Source of the DNA: Pelagibacterium xiamenense
GTDB taxonomy: Bacteria; Pseudomonadota; Alphaproteobacteria; Rhizobiales; Devosiaceae
Direction: 5' to 3'
Assembly: GCF_021166475.1 (NCBI RefSeq)
Contig: NZ_JAJOYS010000004.1
Span: forward strand, 124,001-188,000
DNA length: 64,000 bases
Part shown: positions 1 through 9,154 of the stretch, in pieces
How positions within the stretch are numbered: position 1 is the stretch's first letter
How the letters are laid out: each line of letters starts with the position of its first letter
Notes under the pieces: generated by a model
Databases searched by the model: none
Told to the model about the DNA's origin: nothing
What the model saw: the letters and a program-made list of their open reading frames with translations, nothing else
Translations under genes and position numbers: made by a program

Positions 1-1
1 C

Positions 2-1879
2 GACCCCGCCGATGCCGGCCGCCGGCCGCCGCGCGCGACCGTCGGCTCCTACCGCATTGAAGAGGAGATGTTCGGCAAGGCCTTCGACGGCAAGATCGTC
101 TCGCGCATCTGGGCGTTCGTCGAGCCCTACCGCCTCCAGATGATCATCGCCGTTATCGCGGTGCTGGTCTTTACCGGCACACAGCTCATCATCCCGCTCA
201 TCGTGCGCTACGCCATCGACTACGCGGTCGTGGAAGGCGGCGTCGACTACACGGCCCTTCTTTGGGCGTGTGCCGCGTTCGGCGTCACCATCGCGATCAA
301 CTACGCCGCGAGCTATGTGCAGGAATCGGTGGTGGGTAAGGCCGCCGAGAACGTCCTTTTCGACATGCGCCGGGCAATGTTCGGCCACCTCCAGCGTGTC
401 TCGCTCTCGTTCATGGACAAGACCGAGGTCGGCCGCCTGATGAGCCGGCTCCAGGGCGACGTCAATTCCATGCAGGAATTCCTCGAGACCTCGGTGATCT
501 CGGTGGGGGACATGGCCCTGCTTGTCGGCATCATCGTGGTGATGCTGTGGCTCGATTTCTCGCTCGGACTGCTGACGCTCTCGGTCATGCCGGTCCTTTT
601 CATCGTCCGCATCTTCTGGCTCCCCCGCGCGCGAAAAGCCTTCATGGCGGCGCACGAAACCAATTCGGTGACCAACGGCGCGCTCGCCGAGGCGATCCAC
701 GGGGTCAAGGCCGTGCAGTCGATGGAGCGCCAGGACGTCAATTTCACGCTCTACAACGACAAGGCGACGGCAAACCTGCGCGCGCACCTCACAGCATCGA
801 AATATGCACAGGTGATGGTGCCCATCGTCGACTCGTTGACCGGGCTCGCCATGGCGATCCTCATTGTCGTGGGCGGCTCGATGGTTCTGAACGAACGCCT
901 CGACGTCGGCGTCATGGTCGCGTTCCTCTTCTATATCCAGCGCTTTTTCGACCCCATCCGCTCGCTGACCCTGCAATATTCGGTCATGCAGCGCGCCATG
1001 GCCGCCGGCCAGCGCATCACCGAGGTGATGGACGTGCGCGTCGACATCACCGACAAGCCCGACGCCGAAGACCTCCCCGCCGACATGGACGGTTCGGTCG
1101 AATTCAAGCACGTCACCTTCGGCTACAATCCCAAGCACCCCGTGCTCAAGGACGTCAACTTCAAGGTCAATCCCGGCGAGACCGTCGCGCTTGTCGGCCC
1201 CACCGGCTCGGGCAAATCGAGCTCGATGGCCCTCATTCACCGCTTCTACGACGTCCAGGACGGCCAGGTTTTGGTCGGCGGCAGGGACGTGAGGGACGTC
1301 ACCCAGGAGTCGCTGGGCCGTCACATCGCCATGGTGCTCCAGGAACCGTTCCTCTTCACCGGCACCGTCTTCGAGAATATCCGCTACCGCAAGAGCGAAG
1401 CGACCCGCGAGGACGTCGTCGAGGCCGCCAAGACCGTGGGCGCCCACGACTTCATCATGAGGTTGCCCGGCGGCTACGATGCCGAACTGGGTGAGCGCGG
1501 CGGCAATCTTTCGCTCGGCCAGCGCCAGCTGATCAGCTTCGCCCGCGCGCTCGTGGCCGATGCGAAGATTCTCGTCCTCGACGAAGCCACCGCCAATATC
1601 GACAGCTATACCGAAATGCTGATTCAGAAGGCGCTGGTCAAACTCCTCGAGGGCCGCACCGGGCTCGTCATCGCCCACCGCCTCGCCACCATCCGCGGCG
1701 CCGACAGGATCATCGTTTTGCAAAACGGCCAGGTGATCGAAACCGGCAACCACGACGCACTGATGGCGAAAAAGGGCCTCTATTCGAAGCTTTACAACCT
1801 CAACTACGCGTCCTTCGACGACATTCCCGACACGGAACTGGAGGCGGCGACGGAGGGTGCGGGCGACGGGACGACGTAG
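2..1879 (+). CDS. ABC exporter, fused permease-ATPase (5' end outside window)
   Basis: This is a half-transporter of the ABCB/MsbA type, with a membrane domain followed by an ATPase domain that powers export across the inner membrane. Hydrophobic segments fill about the first 290 residues counted from the Met at 68. The ATPase domain shows Walker A GPTGSGKSS (near residue 378), signature LSLGQRQ (near 480) and Walker B with DEATANID (near 503). The Met at 68 is probably internal: the frame is open back to base 2 and encodes a plausible arginine-rich lead-in ending SYRIEEEM, a pattern I associate with this rhizobial exporter subfamily. I therefore treat the gene as truncated by the window edge. 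The substrate cannot be inferred. The next gene is convergent, its stop abutting this one, so it belongs to another unit. Confidence 0.85.
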   Translation, partial: DPADAGRRPPRATVGSYRIEEEMFGKAFDGKIVSRIWAFVEPYRLQMIIAVIAVLVFTGTQLIIPLIVRYAIDYAVVEGGVDYTALLWACAAFGVTIAINYAASYVQESVVGKAAENVLFDMRRAMFGHLQRVSLSFMDKTEVGRLMSRLQGDVNSMQEFLETSVISVGDMALLVGIIVVMLWLDFSLGLLTLSVMPVLFIVRIFWLPRARKAFMAAHETNSVTNGALAEAIHGVKAVQSMERQDVNFTLYNDKATANLRAHLTASKYAQVMVPIVDSLTGLAMAILIVVGGSMVLNERLDVGVMVAFLFYIQRFFDPIRSLTLQYSVMQRAMAAGQRITEVMDVRVDITDKPDAEDLPADMDGSVEFKHVTFGYNPKHPVLKDVNFKVNPGETVALVGPTGSGKSSSMALIHRFYDVQDGQVLVGGRDVRDVTQESLGRHIAMVLQEPFLFTGTVFENIRYRKSEATREDVVEAAKTVGAHDFIMRLPGGYDAELGERGGNLSLGQRQLISFARALVADAKILVLDEATANIDSYTEMLIQKALVKLLEGRTGLVIAHRLATIRGADRIIVLQNGQVIETGNHDALMAKKGLYSKLYNLNYASFDDIPDTELEAATEGAGDGTT

Positions 1880-2665
1880 TTATTCGATCTTGAGCTCGGC
1901 TATGAAATCGTACCGGTCCCCGCGATAGGACGACTTCGTCACCTCGATGGGCCGCCCATTGGCGAGAAACGATCGCCGCTCGATATGGAGGATCGGGCTC
2001 CCCGGCTTGACGTCCAGAAGCTCTGCCTCCCGCGCATCGGCGACTGCGGCCCGCAACCGCTGGAGCGCGCGCACCGGCGAGTTGCCGCTGTCCTTGAGCG
2101 CCTCGTAAAGCGACTCCCCGATCGCGTCCGGGCTCACCGCCGACATCGGCACGACCGCATGCTCGACGGCCAGCGGCTCGCCATCGGACGTACGCACACG
2201 CGAAAGCCGCACCACATGATCCGAGGGCGACAACCCCAGCTTGAGCATTTCGTCGGCATCGGGAAGGCTCACGGTCTTTTCGAGAACGACCGACGCCGAG
2301 GACGCGCCCCGGCGCTTCATGTCGGCGGTAAAGCCCATGAGCAGCGAGAGCGGCTGATCGATCTGCGGCGAGACATAGGTGCCCGCCCCGCGGCGCTTGG
2401 AAATCAGCCCCTCGCGGTGCAGGTCGTCGATCGCGTTGCGCACCGTGATACGCGACAGCCCGGTCGCCTTGGCGATGTCGCGCTCGGACGGCAGCGCGTC
2501 GTTGCCCCTGAGCGCGCCGGTCTCGATGAGCGCGCGCAGCGTCTTGGCAAGCTGGTGATAAAGATGGCTCGAGGACGCCTCATACCCGGCGAGCTGTTCG
2601 ACGATCGTCGCCAGCACATCGGGTTGGGACGCCTCGCCCGGCCCGCTATCTTCGGCAATCGACAT
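1880..2665 (-). CDS. GntR-family regulator, HutC/UTRA type
   Basis: A 261-aa transcription factor. The N-terminal winged helix-turn-helix (about residues 33-98) contains LPSERDIAKATGLSRITVR, and the C-terminal half (about 110-260) has the UTRA ligand-domain pattern ending with FLANGRPIEVTKSSYRGDRY. UTRA-type GntR proteins such as NagR/DasR sense phosphorylated amino sugars and usually repress. It is the last gene of the leftward unit SBP-permease-permease-regulator, 16 bp after the upstream permease gene, so it is likely co-transcribed and autoregulated from the divergent promoter near 6.1 kb. The shared direct repeat in front of both arms of this locus (6121-6136 and 10336-10362) is its best candidate operator. 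The family call is firm; ligand and operator are inferred. Confidence 0.88.
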   Translation of the reverse strand: MSIAEDSGPGEASQPDVLATIVEQLAGYEASSSHLYHQLAKTLRALIETGALRGNDALPSERDIAKATGLSRITVRNAIDDLHREGLISKRRGAGTYVSPQIDQPLSLLMGFTADMKRRGASSASVVLEKTVSLPDADEMLKLGLSPSDHVVRLSRVRTSDGEPLAVEHAVVPMSAVSPDAIGESLYEALKDSGNSPVRALQRLRAAVADAREAELLDVKPGSPILHIERRSFLANGRPIEVTKSSYRGDRYDFIAELKIE

Positions 2666-2681
2666 CGTTGTTCTCCCGTTA

Positions 2682-3509
2682 TTATGACGCGTTTTTAAGC
2701 CGCGGATCGAGCGTATCCCTCAGGGCATCGCCCAGAAGATTGAAGCCGAAGGACAGGAACAGGATCGCGAACCCCGCAAAGATCGCCGGCCAGGGCGAGA
2801 GCAGGAGGAAATTGCGCCCCTCCGACAGCATCAGCCCCAGCGACGGTACCGGCGGCTGCGCCCCGAGCCCCAGAAACGACAGCGATGCCTCTACAAGGAT
2901 CGCCGCCGAAAGCAAGAGGCTCGTCTGGACAAGGATCACCGAGGCGAGGTTGGGCAAAAGGTGCAAAAAGACGATCCGCCCGTCCGAAGCCCCGATGGCG
3001 CGCGCGCCCATGACATATTCGCTCTCGCAGATGACGAGAGCCGGCCCGCGCAGGAGCCGCGCGAAAATCGGCGTATAGACGATGGCGATCGCAATTGCCG
3101 CGCTCCAGACATTGGGCCCCAGAACGGCGATGACGCCGATGGCCAACAGCATGATGGGGAAGGCGAAAAGCACATCCATCACCCGCATCAGCACCCTGTC
3201 GAGCCAGCCGCCATAGAACGCCGCGAGCATTCCCAGCGTGCCGCCTGCAACGAGCGCCAGCCCGACGGCGGTGACGCAGGTCATGAGCGAAACCTGATAG
3301 CCGAACAGGATCCGCGCGAGCACGTCGCGCCCAAGCTGGTCGGTGCCGAGCCAATTGGTGAGGTTCGGCCCTTTCATGCGTTCGACCATCACCTGTGCAT
3401 ATGGATCATGGAGCGCGACGACCGGCGCGAAAATAGCCAGAAGCACCTGGATCGCGACAAACCCGAGCGCGAAGGTCAGAAGCTTGTTCTTGCGGATGAA
3501 CTCCATCAT
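2682..3509 (-). CDS. Peptide-type ABC importer permease, DppC-like
   Basis: A 275-aa inner-membrane permease of the dipeptide/oligopeptide family. It has an N-terminal anchor helix (about 10-32), the periplasmic stretch typical of DppC/OppC (LGTDQLGRDVLARILFG), then five further membrane segments. The cytoplasmic EAA-type loop lies around VMGARAIGASDGRIVFLHLL. It pairs with the DppB-like permease just upstream; the two reading frames overlap by 4 bp (ATGA type), so they are translationally coupled. With the binding protein at 4521-6020 and the ATPases at 6215-8136 it forms a complete importer. The beta-lactamase-like hydrolase, AnmK and MurQ nearby suggest muropeptides or murein peptides as cargo, which is inference. 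Confidence 0.9.
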   Translation of the reverse strand: MMEFIRKNKLLTFALGFVAIQVLLAIFAPVVALHDPYAQVMVERMKGPNLTNWLGTDQLGRDVLARILFGYQVSLMTCVTAVGLALVAGGTLGMLAAFYGGWLDRVLMRVMDVLFAFPIMLLAIGVIAVLGPNVWSAAIAIAIVYTPIFARLLRGPALVICESEYVMGARAIGASDGRIVFLHLLPNLASVILVQTSLLLSAAILVEASLSFLGLGAQPPVPSLGLMLSEGRNFLLLSPWPAIFAGFAILFLSFGFNLLGDALRDTLDPRLKNAS

Positions 3510-4459
3510 CGGCGCGACACCCTTGGGTCTATGACCGCATAGAGCAGGTCGACGAGAAAGTTGACGATGACGAAGGCGGAGGTCATGACGAGGATCGTCG
3601 CCTGCACGAGCGGATAATTGCGCTCCGCAATCGCGCCGAGCACCAGCCGCCCGAGTCCGGGAATGGCAAACACCTGCTCGACGACGATGGCGCCGCCCAG
3701 AAGATACCCCGTCGCCACGCCGACGCTCGTGATGAACGGAATAAGCGCATTGCGCATGGCATGCCGGTAGACCAGCCGCCGCTTGCTCGCCCCCTTGGCT
3801 TTCGCGGTGCGGATATAGTCCTGCCCCAGCGCATCGAGCATGGCCGAGCGCACCAGCCGCGAAAGATTGGCGAGCATGGGCAGGCTCAGGGCGATGACCG
3901 GCAGGATCATACGCTGGAGATTGCCGAGAGGGTCCTCGGTAAAGGGCACATAACCGAGTGCGGAAAACCCCGGCAGCAGCTTGGACAAGAGAAAGATAGA
4001 GACGATCCCGAGCCAGAAGGACGGGATGGTGAGCCCCGCAATCGCGCCGATGCGCACCGCAACCTCCGCGCCCTTGCCCCGCGCCTGCGCCATGAAGGCC
4101 CCCAGCGGGATCGAAAGCCCCGCCCCGACGAGGACCGAAAGGAACGTCAATTCGAAGGTCGGCCAGATATTCGCGGCAATTTCCGCGGCTACGGGCCGCC
4201 CCGTCCAGATCGAAGTTCCAAGATCGCCCCGAAAGAGCCCCGTGAACCAGTTGAAATACTGGATCAAGATCGGCTGATCGAGCCCCACCCGGCGCTCAAG
4301 CTCGGCGATCCGCTCGGGCGTGATTTCGGTATTGGCACCCAGCATGATCGCAACCGCATCGCCGGGAATGAGCCGGATCATCAGGAAAACGACGATCGAA
4401 ACCCCGAACAGAACCACCGCCAGATCAATGAGCCGGGTGACGAGAAAGCGCGAAGACAT
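3506..4459 (-). CDS. Peptide-type ABC importer permease, DppB-like
   Basis: A 317-aa DppB/OppB-type permease. It starts with a membrane helix (LIDLAVVLFGVSIVVFLMIR), then the GDA/ERIAELERRVGLDQP periplasmic pattern of the family, five more membrane helices, and the EAA loop near YIRTAKAKGASKRRLVYRHA. The frame is open further upstream, but that extension is arginine-rich and antisense-like. The start at 4459 (MSSRF) gives the normal family length and places the first helix correctly. It lies 61 bp downstream of the binding-protein gene and overlaps the DppC-like gene by 4 bp. Role: half of the membrane channel of the murein-locus importer. Confidence 0.9.
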   Translation of the reverse strand: MSSRFLVTRLIDLAVVLFGVSIVVFLMIRLIPGDAVAIMLGANTEITPERIAELERRVGLDQPILIQYFNWFTGLFRGDLGTSIWTGRPVAAEIAANIWPTFELTFLSVLVGAGLSIPLGAFMAQARGKGAEVAVRIGAIAGLTIPSFWLGIVSIFLLSKLLPGFSALGYVPFTEDPLGNLQRMILPVIALSLPMLANLSRLVRSAMLDALGQDYIRTAKAKGASKRRLVYRHAMRNALIPFITSVGVATGYLLGGAIVVEQVFAIPGLGRLVLGAIAERNYPLVQATILVMTSAFVIVNFLVDLLYAVIDPRVSRR

Positions 4460-4520
4460 CGGGTCTCCCCAGAACGGTCCGCGCCGGCACCGCTCGAGGC
4501 AGCGCCGGCGCGGGAGGTGG

Positions 4521-6020
4521 CTATTCGGCGATCTCGACGTCGACGAGGCTCGTGAGGCGCCCGTTCGGATAGATCTCGAATCCCTCAACCGCATCGTTGA
4601 CCGCCGTAAAGAGGCTGCCATAGGCGACATGCGCGATGGGACCCTCGCAGGCGAGCTTGCGCTGAACCTGATCGTAGATCGCCTTGCGCGCGCCCTGATC
4701 GGTTTCCGACCGGCCCTCATCGAGCCAGGCATCGATCTCCGCGTCGGCATAGCCGAAGACGTTGGTCGAGCCGCCGCCATAGAAGGTCCGGTAGAAATAT
4801 TCATCCGGATCGGGACTGCCGCCATTGGCCGAAACGAACAGATCGAAATTGGAATTTCGCCAATCCTGGACGAACTGGCCGATCTCCTGGTTGATCAACT
4901 CGATCTCGAACCCGGCTTCCGCCGCCTGCTGCTGGACGATCTGCGCGATGTCGCGCGCATCCTGACGCGGCAGCACGTTCATCGTGAGCTGGACGGGAAG
5001 CGCGACCCCGGCCTCCTCGAGCATCGCCCGCGCGGCTTCAGGATCGGCTCCATAGCAGGAGTATTCGGACGGATCGAGCGCCCAGCTCGTCAGCGCCGGG
5101 GAAAGCGGCCCGGCGGGCACACCGGCGCCAAAGAGCGCGCCGTCGATGATTTCCTGCCGGTCGAGGGCCAGATTGAACGCCTCGCGCACCGCCGGATCGT
5201 CGAACGGCTCGCGCGTAACGTTCATCCCCACGAGCGTATAGGAAAGATCGCGCGTCTCCTGCACCGTGACGCCGGGTTGCCCCTGAAGCTGCAGCGCCGT
5301 CGCCGGGTCGATACCGGGCAGAAGCCCGTAATCTCCCGAAACGACGCCGACCTGACGGGTCGCGGATTCGGGCACGAAATTGAACCGCACGCCCTCGAGC
5401 AGCGGTTGACCGTCCTCGTGGTAGTCCTCGAACGAAGAGAGCGCGATGTAGCCGTTGGGCTGCCAATCCTCGAAATGGAAGGGGCCAGTGCCGACAGGCG
5501 TCTGCTGCAGGCTGTCGACATCCTCCTCCATTTCCGCCGGCACAATGGCGATGGATGAGAGCGAAGACAGGATCGGCGCGAACGGCGCGTCGAGCGTGAA
5601 CCTGACCGTTTGCGGATCGACGACTTCGATACCGGTGATCGGCGACACCCGGCTCGCGAGCGGCGACGCAACGGTCTCGGACTGCACGCGCCGGATCGAG
5701 GCGGCGACATCTTCGGCGGTCATCTCCGAACCGTCGTGAAACGTAACGCCCTCGCGCAGATGGAAGGTGTAGGTGAGCCCATCCTCCGAGACGTCCCAGC
5801 TTTCGGCAAGGCCCGGGACGACGTTGAGGTCGCGGTCGATAGCCGTAAGGGCTTCATAGATATTGCCCTGAACGATCACCACCGAATTGAAGGCCGTGAT
5901 CAGATGCGGATCGAGCCCCGCGGGCGAAGAGTCGATTGCGATGTCGAGCGTGGCCGCGTGGGCGCCGCCCGCAATGACAGTCGAGGCCAGAAGCCCCAGA
6001 CCGATGGATTTCAAAGACAT
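4521..6020 (-). CDS. Peptide/oligopeptide-binding periplasmic protein (SBP_bac_5)
   Basis: A 499-aa solute-binding protein of the DppA/OppA class. It has a signal peptide (LGLLASTVIAGGAHA, cleaved about residue 23) and family patterns such as GLDPHLITAFNS, LAESWDVSEDGLTYTFHLR and FHDGSEMTAEDV. There is no lipobox, so it is soluble periplasmic. The start at 6020 is preferred over longer frames because a GGAGG sequence lies just upstream and the signal peptide begins there. It is the first gene of the leftward arm, divergent from the two ATPase genes. A homologous binding protein in other bacteria (MppA) captures murein tripeptide. Here the neighbouring anhydro-MurNAc kinase suggests anhydromuropeptides, but substrate specificity cannot be read from the sequence. 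Confidence 0.9.
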   Translation of the reverse strand: MSLKSIGLGLLASTVIAGGAHAATLDIAIDSSPAGLDPHLITAFNSVVIVQGNIYEALTAIDRDLNVVPGLAESWDVSEDGLTYTFHLREGVTFHDGSEMTAEDVAASIRRVQSETVASPLASRVSPITGIEVVDPQTVRFTLDAPFAPILSSLSSIAIVPAEMEEDVDSLQQTPVGTGPFHFEDWQPNGYIALSSFEDYHEDGQPLLEGVRFNFVPESATRQVGVVSGDYGLLPGIDPATALQLQGQPGVTVQETRDLSYTLVGMNVTREPFDDPAVREAFNLALDRQEIIDGALFGAGVPAGPLSPALTSWALDPSEYSCYGADPEAARAMLEEAGVALPVQLTMNVLPRQDARDIAQIVQQQAAEAGFEIELINQEIGQFVQDWRNSNFDLFVSANGGSPDPDEYFYRTFYGGGSTNVFGYADAEIDAWLDEGRSETDQGARKAIYDQVQRKLACEGPIAHVAYGSLFTAVNDAVEGFEIYPNGRLTSLVDVEIAE

Positions 6021-6120
6021 GCATTCCTCCAGGTCGTGGCGTTGCGAAAACCGCTCGGAACAGCTCCGCAGCATGATGTTCCCTTTGACGCCGGCATCGG
6101 TGCCGGTCTCGGCCCAATAG

Positions 6121-6147
6121 GTCCAGTTAAAGACCAGTCTGGACTTT
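6121..6147. promoter_or_regulatory. Candidate GntR operator between the divergent importer arms
   Basis: Read on the minus strand, 6121-6136 gives TGGTCTTTAACTGGAC, two TGGWC units 11 bp apart. The same word recurs before the second importer (10347-10362, one mismatch). The site also forms an imperfect palindrome at 6129-6147 (AAAG.CCAG.CTGG.CTTT, 16 of 19 positions symmetric). It lies in the only gap able to hold promoters for both arms, 101 bp from the binding-protein start and 68 bp from the ATPase start. Assignment to the local GntR protein is inference. Confidence 0.55.
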
Positions 6148-6214
6148 TGGTACGCTATGGTATTAGTTTTTTCGAGGCAAGCGAAACCTGCATCTGCCGA
6201 ACGAGGGGGAGTGC

Positions 6215-7177
6215 GTGACCGCAACCGCAGAACCATTGCTGAGCATCGAAGACCTCGAAATCGGTGTTTCCGGCCGCGCAATCATCGAGGGGGTATCGCT
6301 GTCGATTGCCCCCGGGGAGATGCTCGGGCTCGTCGGGGAATCCGGTTGCGGCAAGTCGGTGACCGCGCTCTCGATCATGCGGCTGATCGCCGAGCCGCCC
6401 ATGCGCATCTCCAAAGGCGCGATCCGCTTCGAAGGCACGGACCTGCTCACCTTGAGCGAAAGAGCCCTGGAAGCGATCCGAGGCGACGATATCGCCATGA
6501 TCTTTCAGGAGCCAATGACCTCATTGAACCCGGTCTTCACCATCGGCGACCAGATCGCCGAAGCGGTGCTGCTGCATCGGGATGTCACCAAGACCGAGGC
6601 CAACGACCGCGCCATCGAATTGCTCACCCGCGTCGGCATCCCCTCGCCCCGCGCGGCGCTCGGGCGCTACCCGCATCAACTCTCCGGCGGCCAGCGCCAG
6701 CGCGTGATGATCGCCATCGCGCTCGCCTGCGACCCCAAATTGCTCGTCGCCGACGAACCCACCACGGCACTCGACGTGACCGTGCAGGCACAGATCCTCG
6801 ACCTGATCGACGACCTGCGCCGCGAAACCGGCATGGCCGTCCTGCTCATTACCCACGACCTCGGCGTCGTCTCGCAATATTGCGACCGCGTGGCGGTGAT
6901 GTATGGCGGCCGCGTCGTCGAAGAAGCACCCGCAAGCGAGCTCTTCGCCCATCCGCATCACCGCTATACCGAAGCGCTTCTGCGCACGATCCCCGCGTCC
7001 AACCCGCCCGGCGTCGAACTCCCCGCCATCGGCGGCACAGTGCCCCCGCCGGGCAAGCGCCCGGACGGCTGCACCTTCAACCCGCGCTGTCACGCACGGA
7101 TCGAAAAATGCACCACGGCCATGCCCGCGCTCGACGGCGGCAGGCATCTCACGCGTTGCTGGAACCCCGCACCATGA
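6215..7177 (+). CDS. Peptide-type ABC importer ATPase, DppD-like
   Basis: A 320-aa nucleotide-binding subunit. Walker A is GESGCGKSV (about residues 40-48), signature LSGGQRQR (about 155), and Walker B ends in DEPTTALD (about 182). The C-terminal oligopeptide-transporter extension includes the conserved [15 protein letters not shown] cysteine pattern, which in some DppD/DppF proteins binds an iron-sulfur cluster. The start is GTG at 6215, supported by the purine-rich GAGGGGGA just upstream; no ATG is suitably placed. It overlaps the next ATPase gene by 4 bp (ATGA). It pairs with that ATPase to energise the permeases encoded on the opposite arm. Confidence 0.9.
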   Translation: MTATAEPLLSIEDLEIGVSGRAIIEGVSLSIAPGEMLGLVGESGCGKSVTALSIMRLIAEPPMRISKGAIRFEGTDLLTLSERALEAIRGDDIAMIFQEPMTSLNPVFTIGDQIAEAVLLHRDVTKTEANDRAIELLTRVGIPSPRAALGRYPHQLSGGQRQRVMIAIALACDPKLLVADEPTTALDVTVQAQILDLIDDLRRETGMAVLLITHDLGVVSQYCDRVAVMYGGRVVEEAPASELFAHPHHRYTEALLRTIPASNPPGVELPAIGGTVPPPGKRPDGCTFNPRCHARIEKCTTAMPALDGGRHLTRCWNPAP

Positions 7178-8136
7178 CCCTGCTCGACGTTCGCAACCTC
7201 TCCAAGACCTATCCCGGCGCGGGCGGGTCGACCGTCAAGGCGGTCTCCGATGTTTCGTTTTCGATCGGACCTGGCGAAGTGCTCGGTGTCGTCGGGGAAT
7301 CGGGCTGCGGGAAGTCCACGCTCGGCCGGTCGCTCCTGCGCCTCATCGAGCCGAGCGCGGGCGAAATCCATTTCGACGGCAGGGATCTGATGGAGCTGGA
7401 CCGCGGCCAGCTCAAGCCCGTCCGCAAGGATTTGCAGATCATCTTCCAGGACCCCTTCGGTGCACTCAACCCGCGCCATACCGTGGGCGGTATCATCGGC
7501 GAACCGCTCAAGGTTCATCGCGTCGGTACAAGGGCCGAGCGCGCCGCGCGTGTCGCTGAACTGCTCGACCTCGTCGGCCTGCCTGCCGACGCCGCAAAGC
7601 GCTATCCGCACGAATTTTCCGGCGGCCAGCGCCAGCGCATCGCCATTGCTCGCGCGCTCGCACTCAACCCCAAGCTGCTCGTCGCCGACGAGGCCGTTTC
7701 CGCGCTCGACGTCTCGATCCAGTCCCAGATCATCAATCTGATCGCGGACCTCCAGAAGCGCCTCTCGCTCTCGATCGTCTTCATCAGCCACGACCTCTCG
7801 GTGATCCGCCATGTGAGCGACCGGATCGCGGTGATGTATCTCGGGCGCATCGTCGAGATCGGCCCATCCGAAGAGCTGATGACGAATCCCAAGCACCCTT
7901 ACACACAGGCCCTTCTCTCCGCGATCCCGCGCCCTAACGTGCCGCGCACCGGACGGATTGTCCTGAAGGGTGAACTCCCCGACCCCGCCAACCCGCCCGC
8001 CGGCTGCGCCTTCCATACCCGCTGCCCCCACGTGATGGACGTATGTCATTCGGACCGTCCCAAACTCGCGAGGCCACAGGAGGGTGAGCCCGACAGCCCG
8101 CTCGAAGTCGCGTGCCACCTCTATAAGGCGGCCTAG
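7174..8136 (+). CDS. Peptide-type ABC importer ATPase, DppF-like
   Basis: A 320-aa second ATPase of the importer. It has Walker [10 protein letters not shown] (about residue 40), signature FSGGQRQR (about 148), Walker B with DEAVSALD (about 172), and the C-terminal GCAFHTRCPHVMDVC pattern of DppF/OppF. The start at 7174 lies inside the stop of the preceding gene (ATGA), and a longer upstream frame overlapping that gene is only a shadow. The last codon is followed immediately by the start of the serine hydrolase at 8137. All five importer subunits are present within 2682-8136, split over two divergent units. Confidence 0.92.
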   Translation: MTLLDVRNLSKTYPGAGGSTVKAVSDVSFSIGPGEVLGVVGESGCGKSTLGRSLLRLIEPSAGEIHFDGRDLMELDRGQLKPVRKDLQIIFQDPFGALNPRHTVGGIIGEPLKVHRVGTRAERAARVAELLDLVGLPADAAKRYPHEFSGGQRQRIAIARALALNPKLLVADEAVSALDVSIQSQIINLIADLQKRLSLSIVFISHDLSVIRHVSDRIAVMYLGRIVEIGPSEELMTNPKHPYTQALLSAIPRPNVPRTGRIVLKGELPDPANPPAGCAFHTRCPHVMDVCHSDRPKLARPQEGEPDSPLEVACHLYKAA

Positions 8137-9132
8137 ATGATGGACGTCACTCAAGCCTTTGCGCCGGTAAAAATCGCCATCGAGACAGGCCGCATTCCCG
8201 GCGGCGTGCTGGGTATCATCGATGCCAACGGCAATCGTGCCGTCGAGGTTCTCGGCAAGGCACAGACGGTTCCGGCGAGCCGTCCGATGACACGCCAGAC
8301 CTGGTTCGACCTCGCCTCCCTCACCAAGGTGATCTTCACGACGTCCCGCATCCTCGAAGCGGCCGAACGCGGCGAGATCGATCTCGACGCACCGCTCACA
8401 AGCGTGCTGCCCGATTTCCGCCAGTATGCGCCCGACGCCTGGGAGCGGAAGGTCACCTTCCGCCAATGCCTCGGCCACCAGACGCCGTTCCCCGCCGTCG
8501 AGCCCATCTATACCTATGGCCGCGATCCGGACCTTCTCCGCGCCTTCGTCCTCCAGCGCGAATGGCGCGCCGGACCCGCCGTCTATTCGGACATCAATTT
8601 CATCCTTCTGGGTCTGGCGCTCGAGCGGCTCGACGGCGTCAAACGCATCCGCGACCTCGATCCCGGCAAGGGTTTCGCATGGTCCGCCCCCGCCGATCAA
8701 AGCGCGGCAACCGAAGACTGCACCTGGCGCTACGACGTACTCTCGGGCACGGTCCACGACGACAACTGTCATGCACTCGAAGGCTCGGGCCATGCCGGGC
8801 TTTTCGGCACCATCGACAGCGTCCTCGAATTTGCGCACGGCCTTCTGACCGGCACCGGCGCTTCCGAACAAACCATCTCCCTGATGCGCACGCCGCTTTC
8901 CGAGAGACGCACCCACGGCTGGGAGCGGCCCTATATCGGCTGGCCGGGCGGTGATCATGCCCATCCGGAAACCATCGGCCACACAGGGTTCACCGGCACC
9001 GGGCTCTGGATCGATTTCGCAAACGGGCGCGCTTGGTCGCTCCTGACCAACCGCATCCATCCGACACGGCATTTCGACAGCGGCATCGCCCAACTCCGCC
9101 GCGCGGTGGGCGATATCATCAGCACAAGATAG
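8137..9132 (+). CDS. Serine hydrolase of the beta-lactamase/penicillin-binding class C fold
   Basis: A 331-aa protein with the active-site S-x-x-K motif SLTK (about residues 61-64), a Tyr motif YSD (about residue 149) and a third-box HTG (near residue 280) in place of KTG. No signal peptide is visible, so it probably acts in the cytoplasm. In the Bacillus subtilis MurNAc locus a comparable AmpH/YbbE-like hydrolase accompanies MurQ, and such enzymes have been proposed to trim muropeptide stems. Sitting between peptide-importer ATPases and AnmK, it may remove peptide or D-amino acids from imported anhydromuropeptides; that is inference. The start directly abuts the previous stop (TAGATG). A second Met one codon later is an equally possible start. 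Confidence 0.82.
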   Translation: MMDVTQAFAPVKIAIETGRIPGGVLGIIDANGNRAVEVLGKAQTVPASRPMTRQTWFDLASLTKVIFTTSRILEAAERGEIDLDAPLTSVLPDFRQYAPDAWERKVTFRQCLGHQTPFPAVEPIYTYGRDPDLLRAFVLQREWRAGPAVYSDINFILLGLALERLDGVKRIRDLDPGKGFAWSAPADQSAATEDCTWRYDVLSGTVHDDNCHALEGSGHAGLFGTIDSVLEFAHGLLTGTGASEQTISLMRTPLSERRTHGWERPYIGWPGGDHAHPETIGHTGFTGTGLWIDFANGRAWSLLTNRIHPTRHFDSGIAQLRRAVGDIISTR

Positions 9133-9154
9133 GCGCGGCGAAGGGGAGACCACC

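Noticed and set aside
4460-4825. N-terminal extension of the DppB-like permease
   Set aside because: Ser/Arg-rich and lies opposite to the C-terminal coding part of the binding protein; the start at 4459 gives normal family length.
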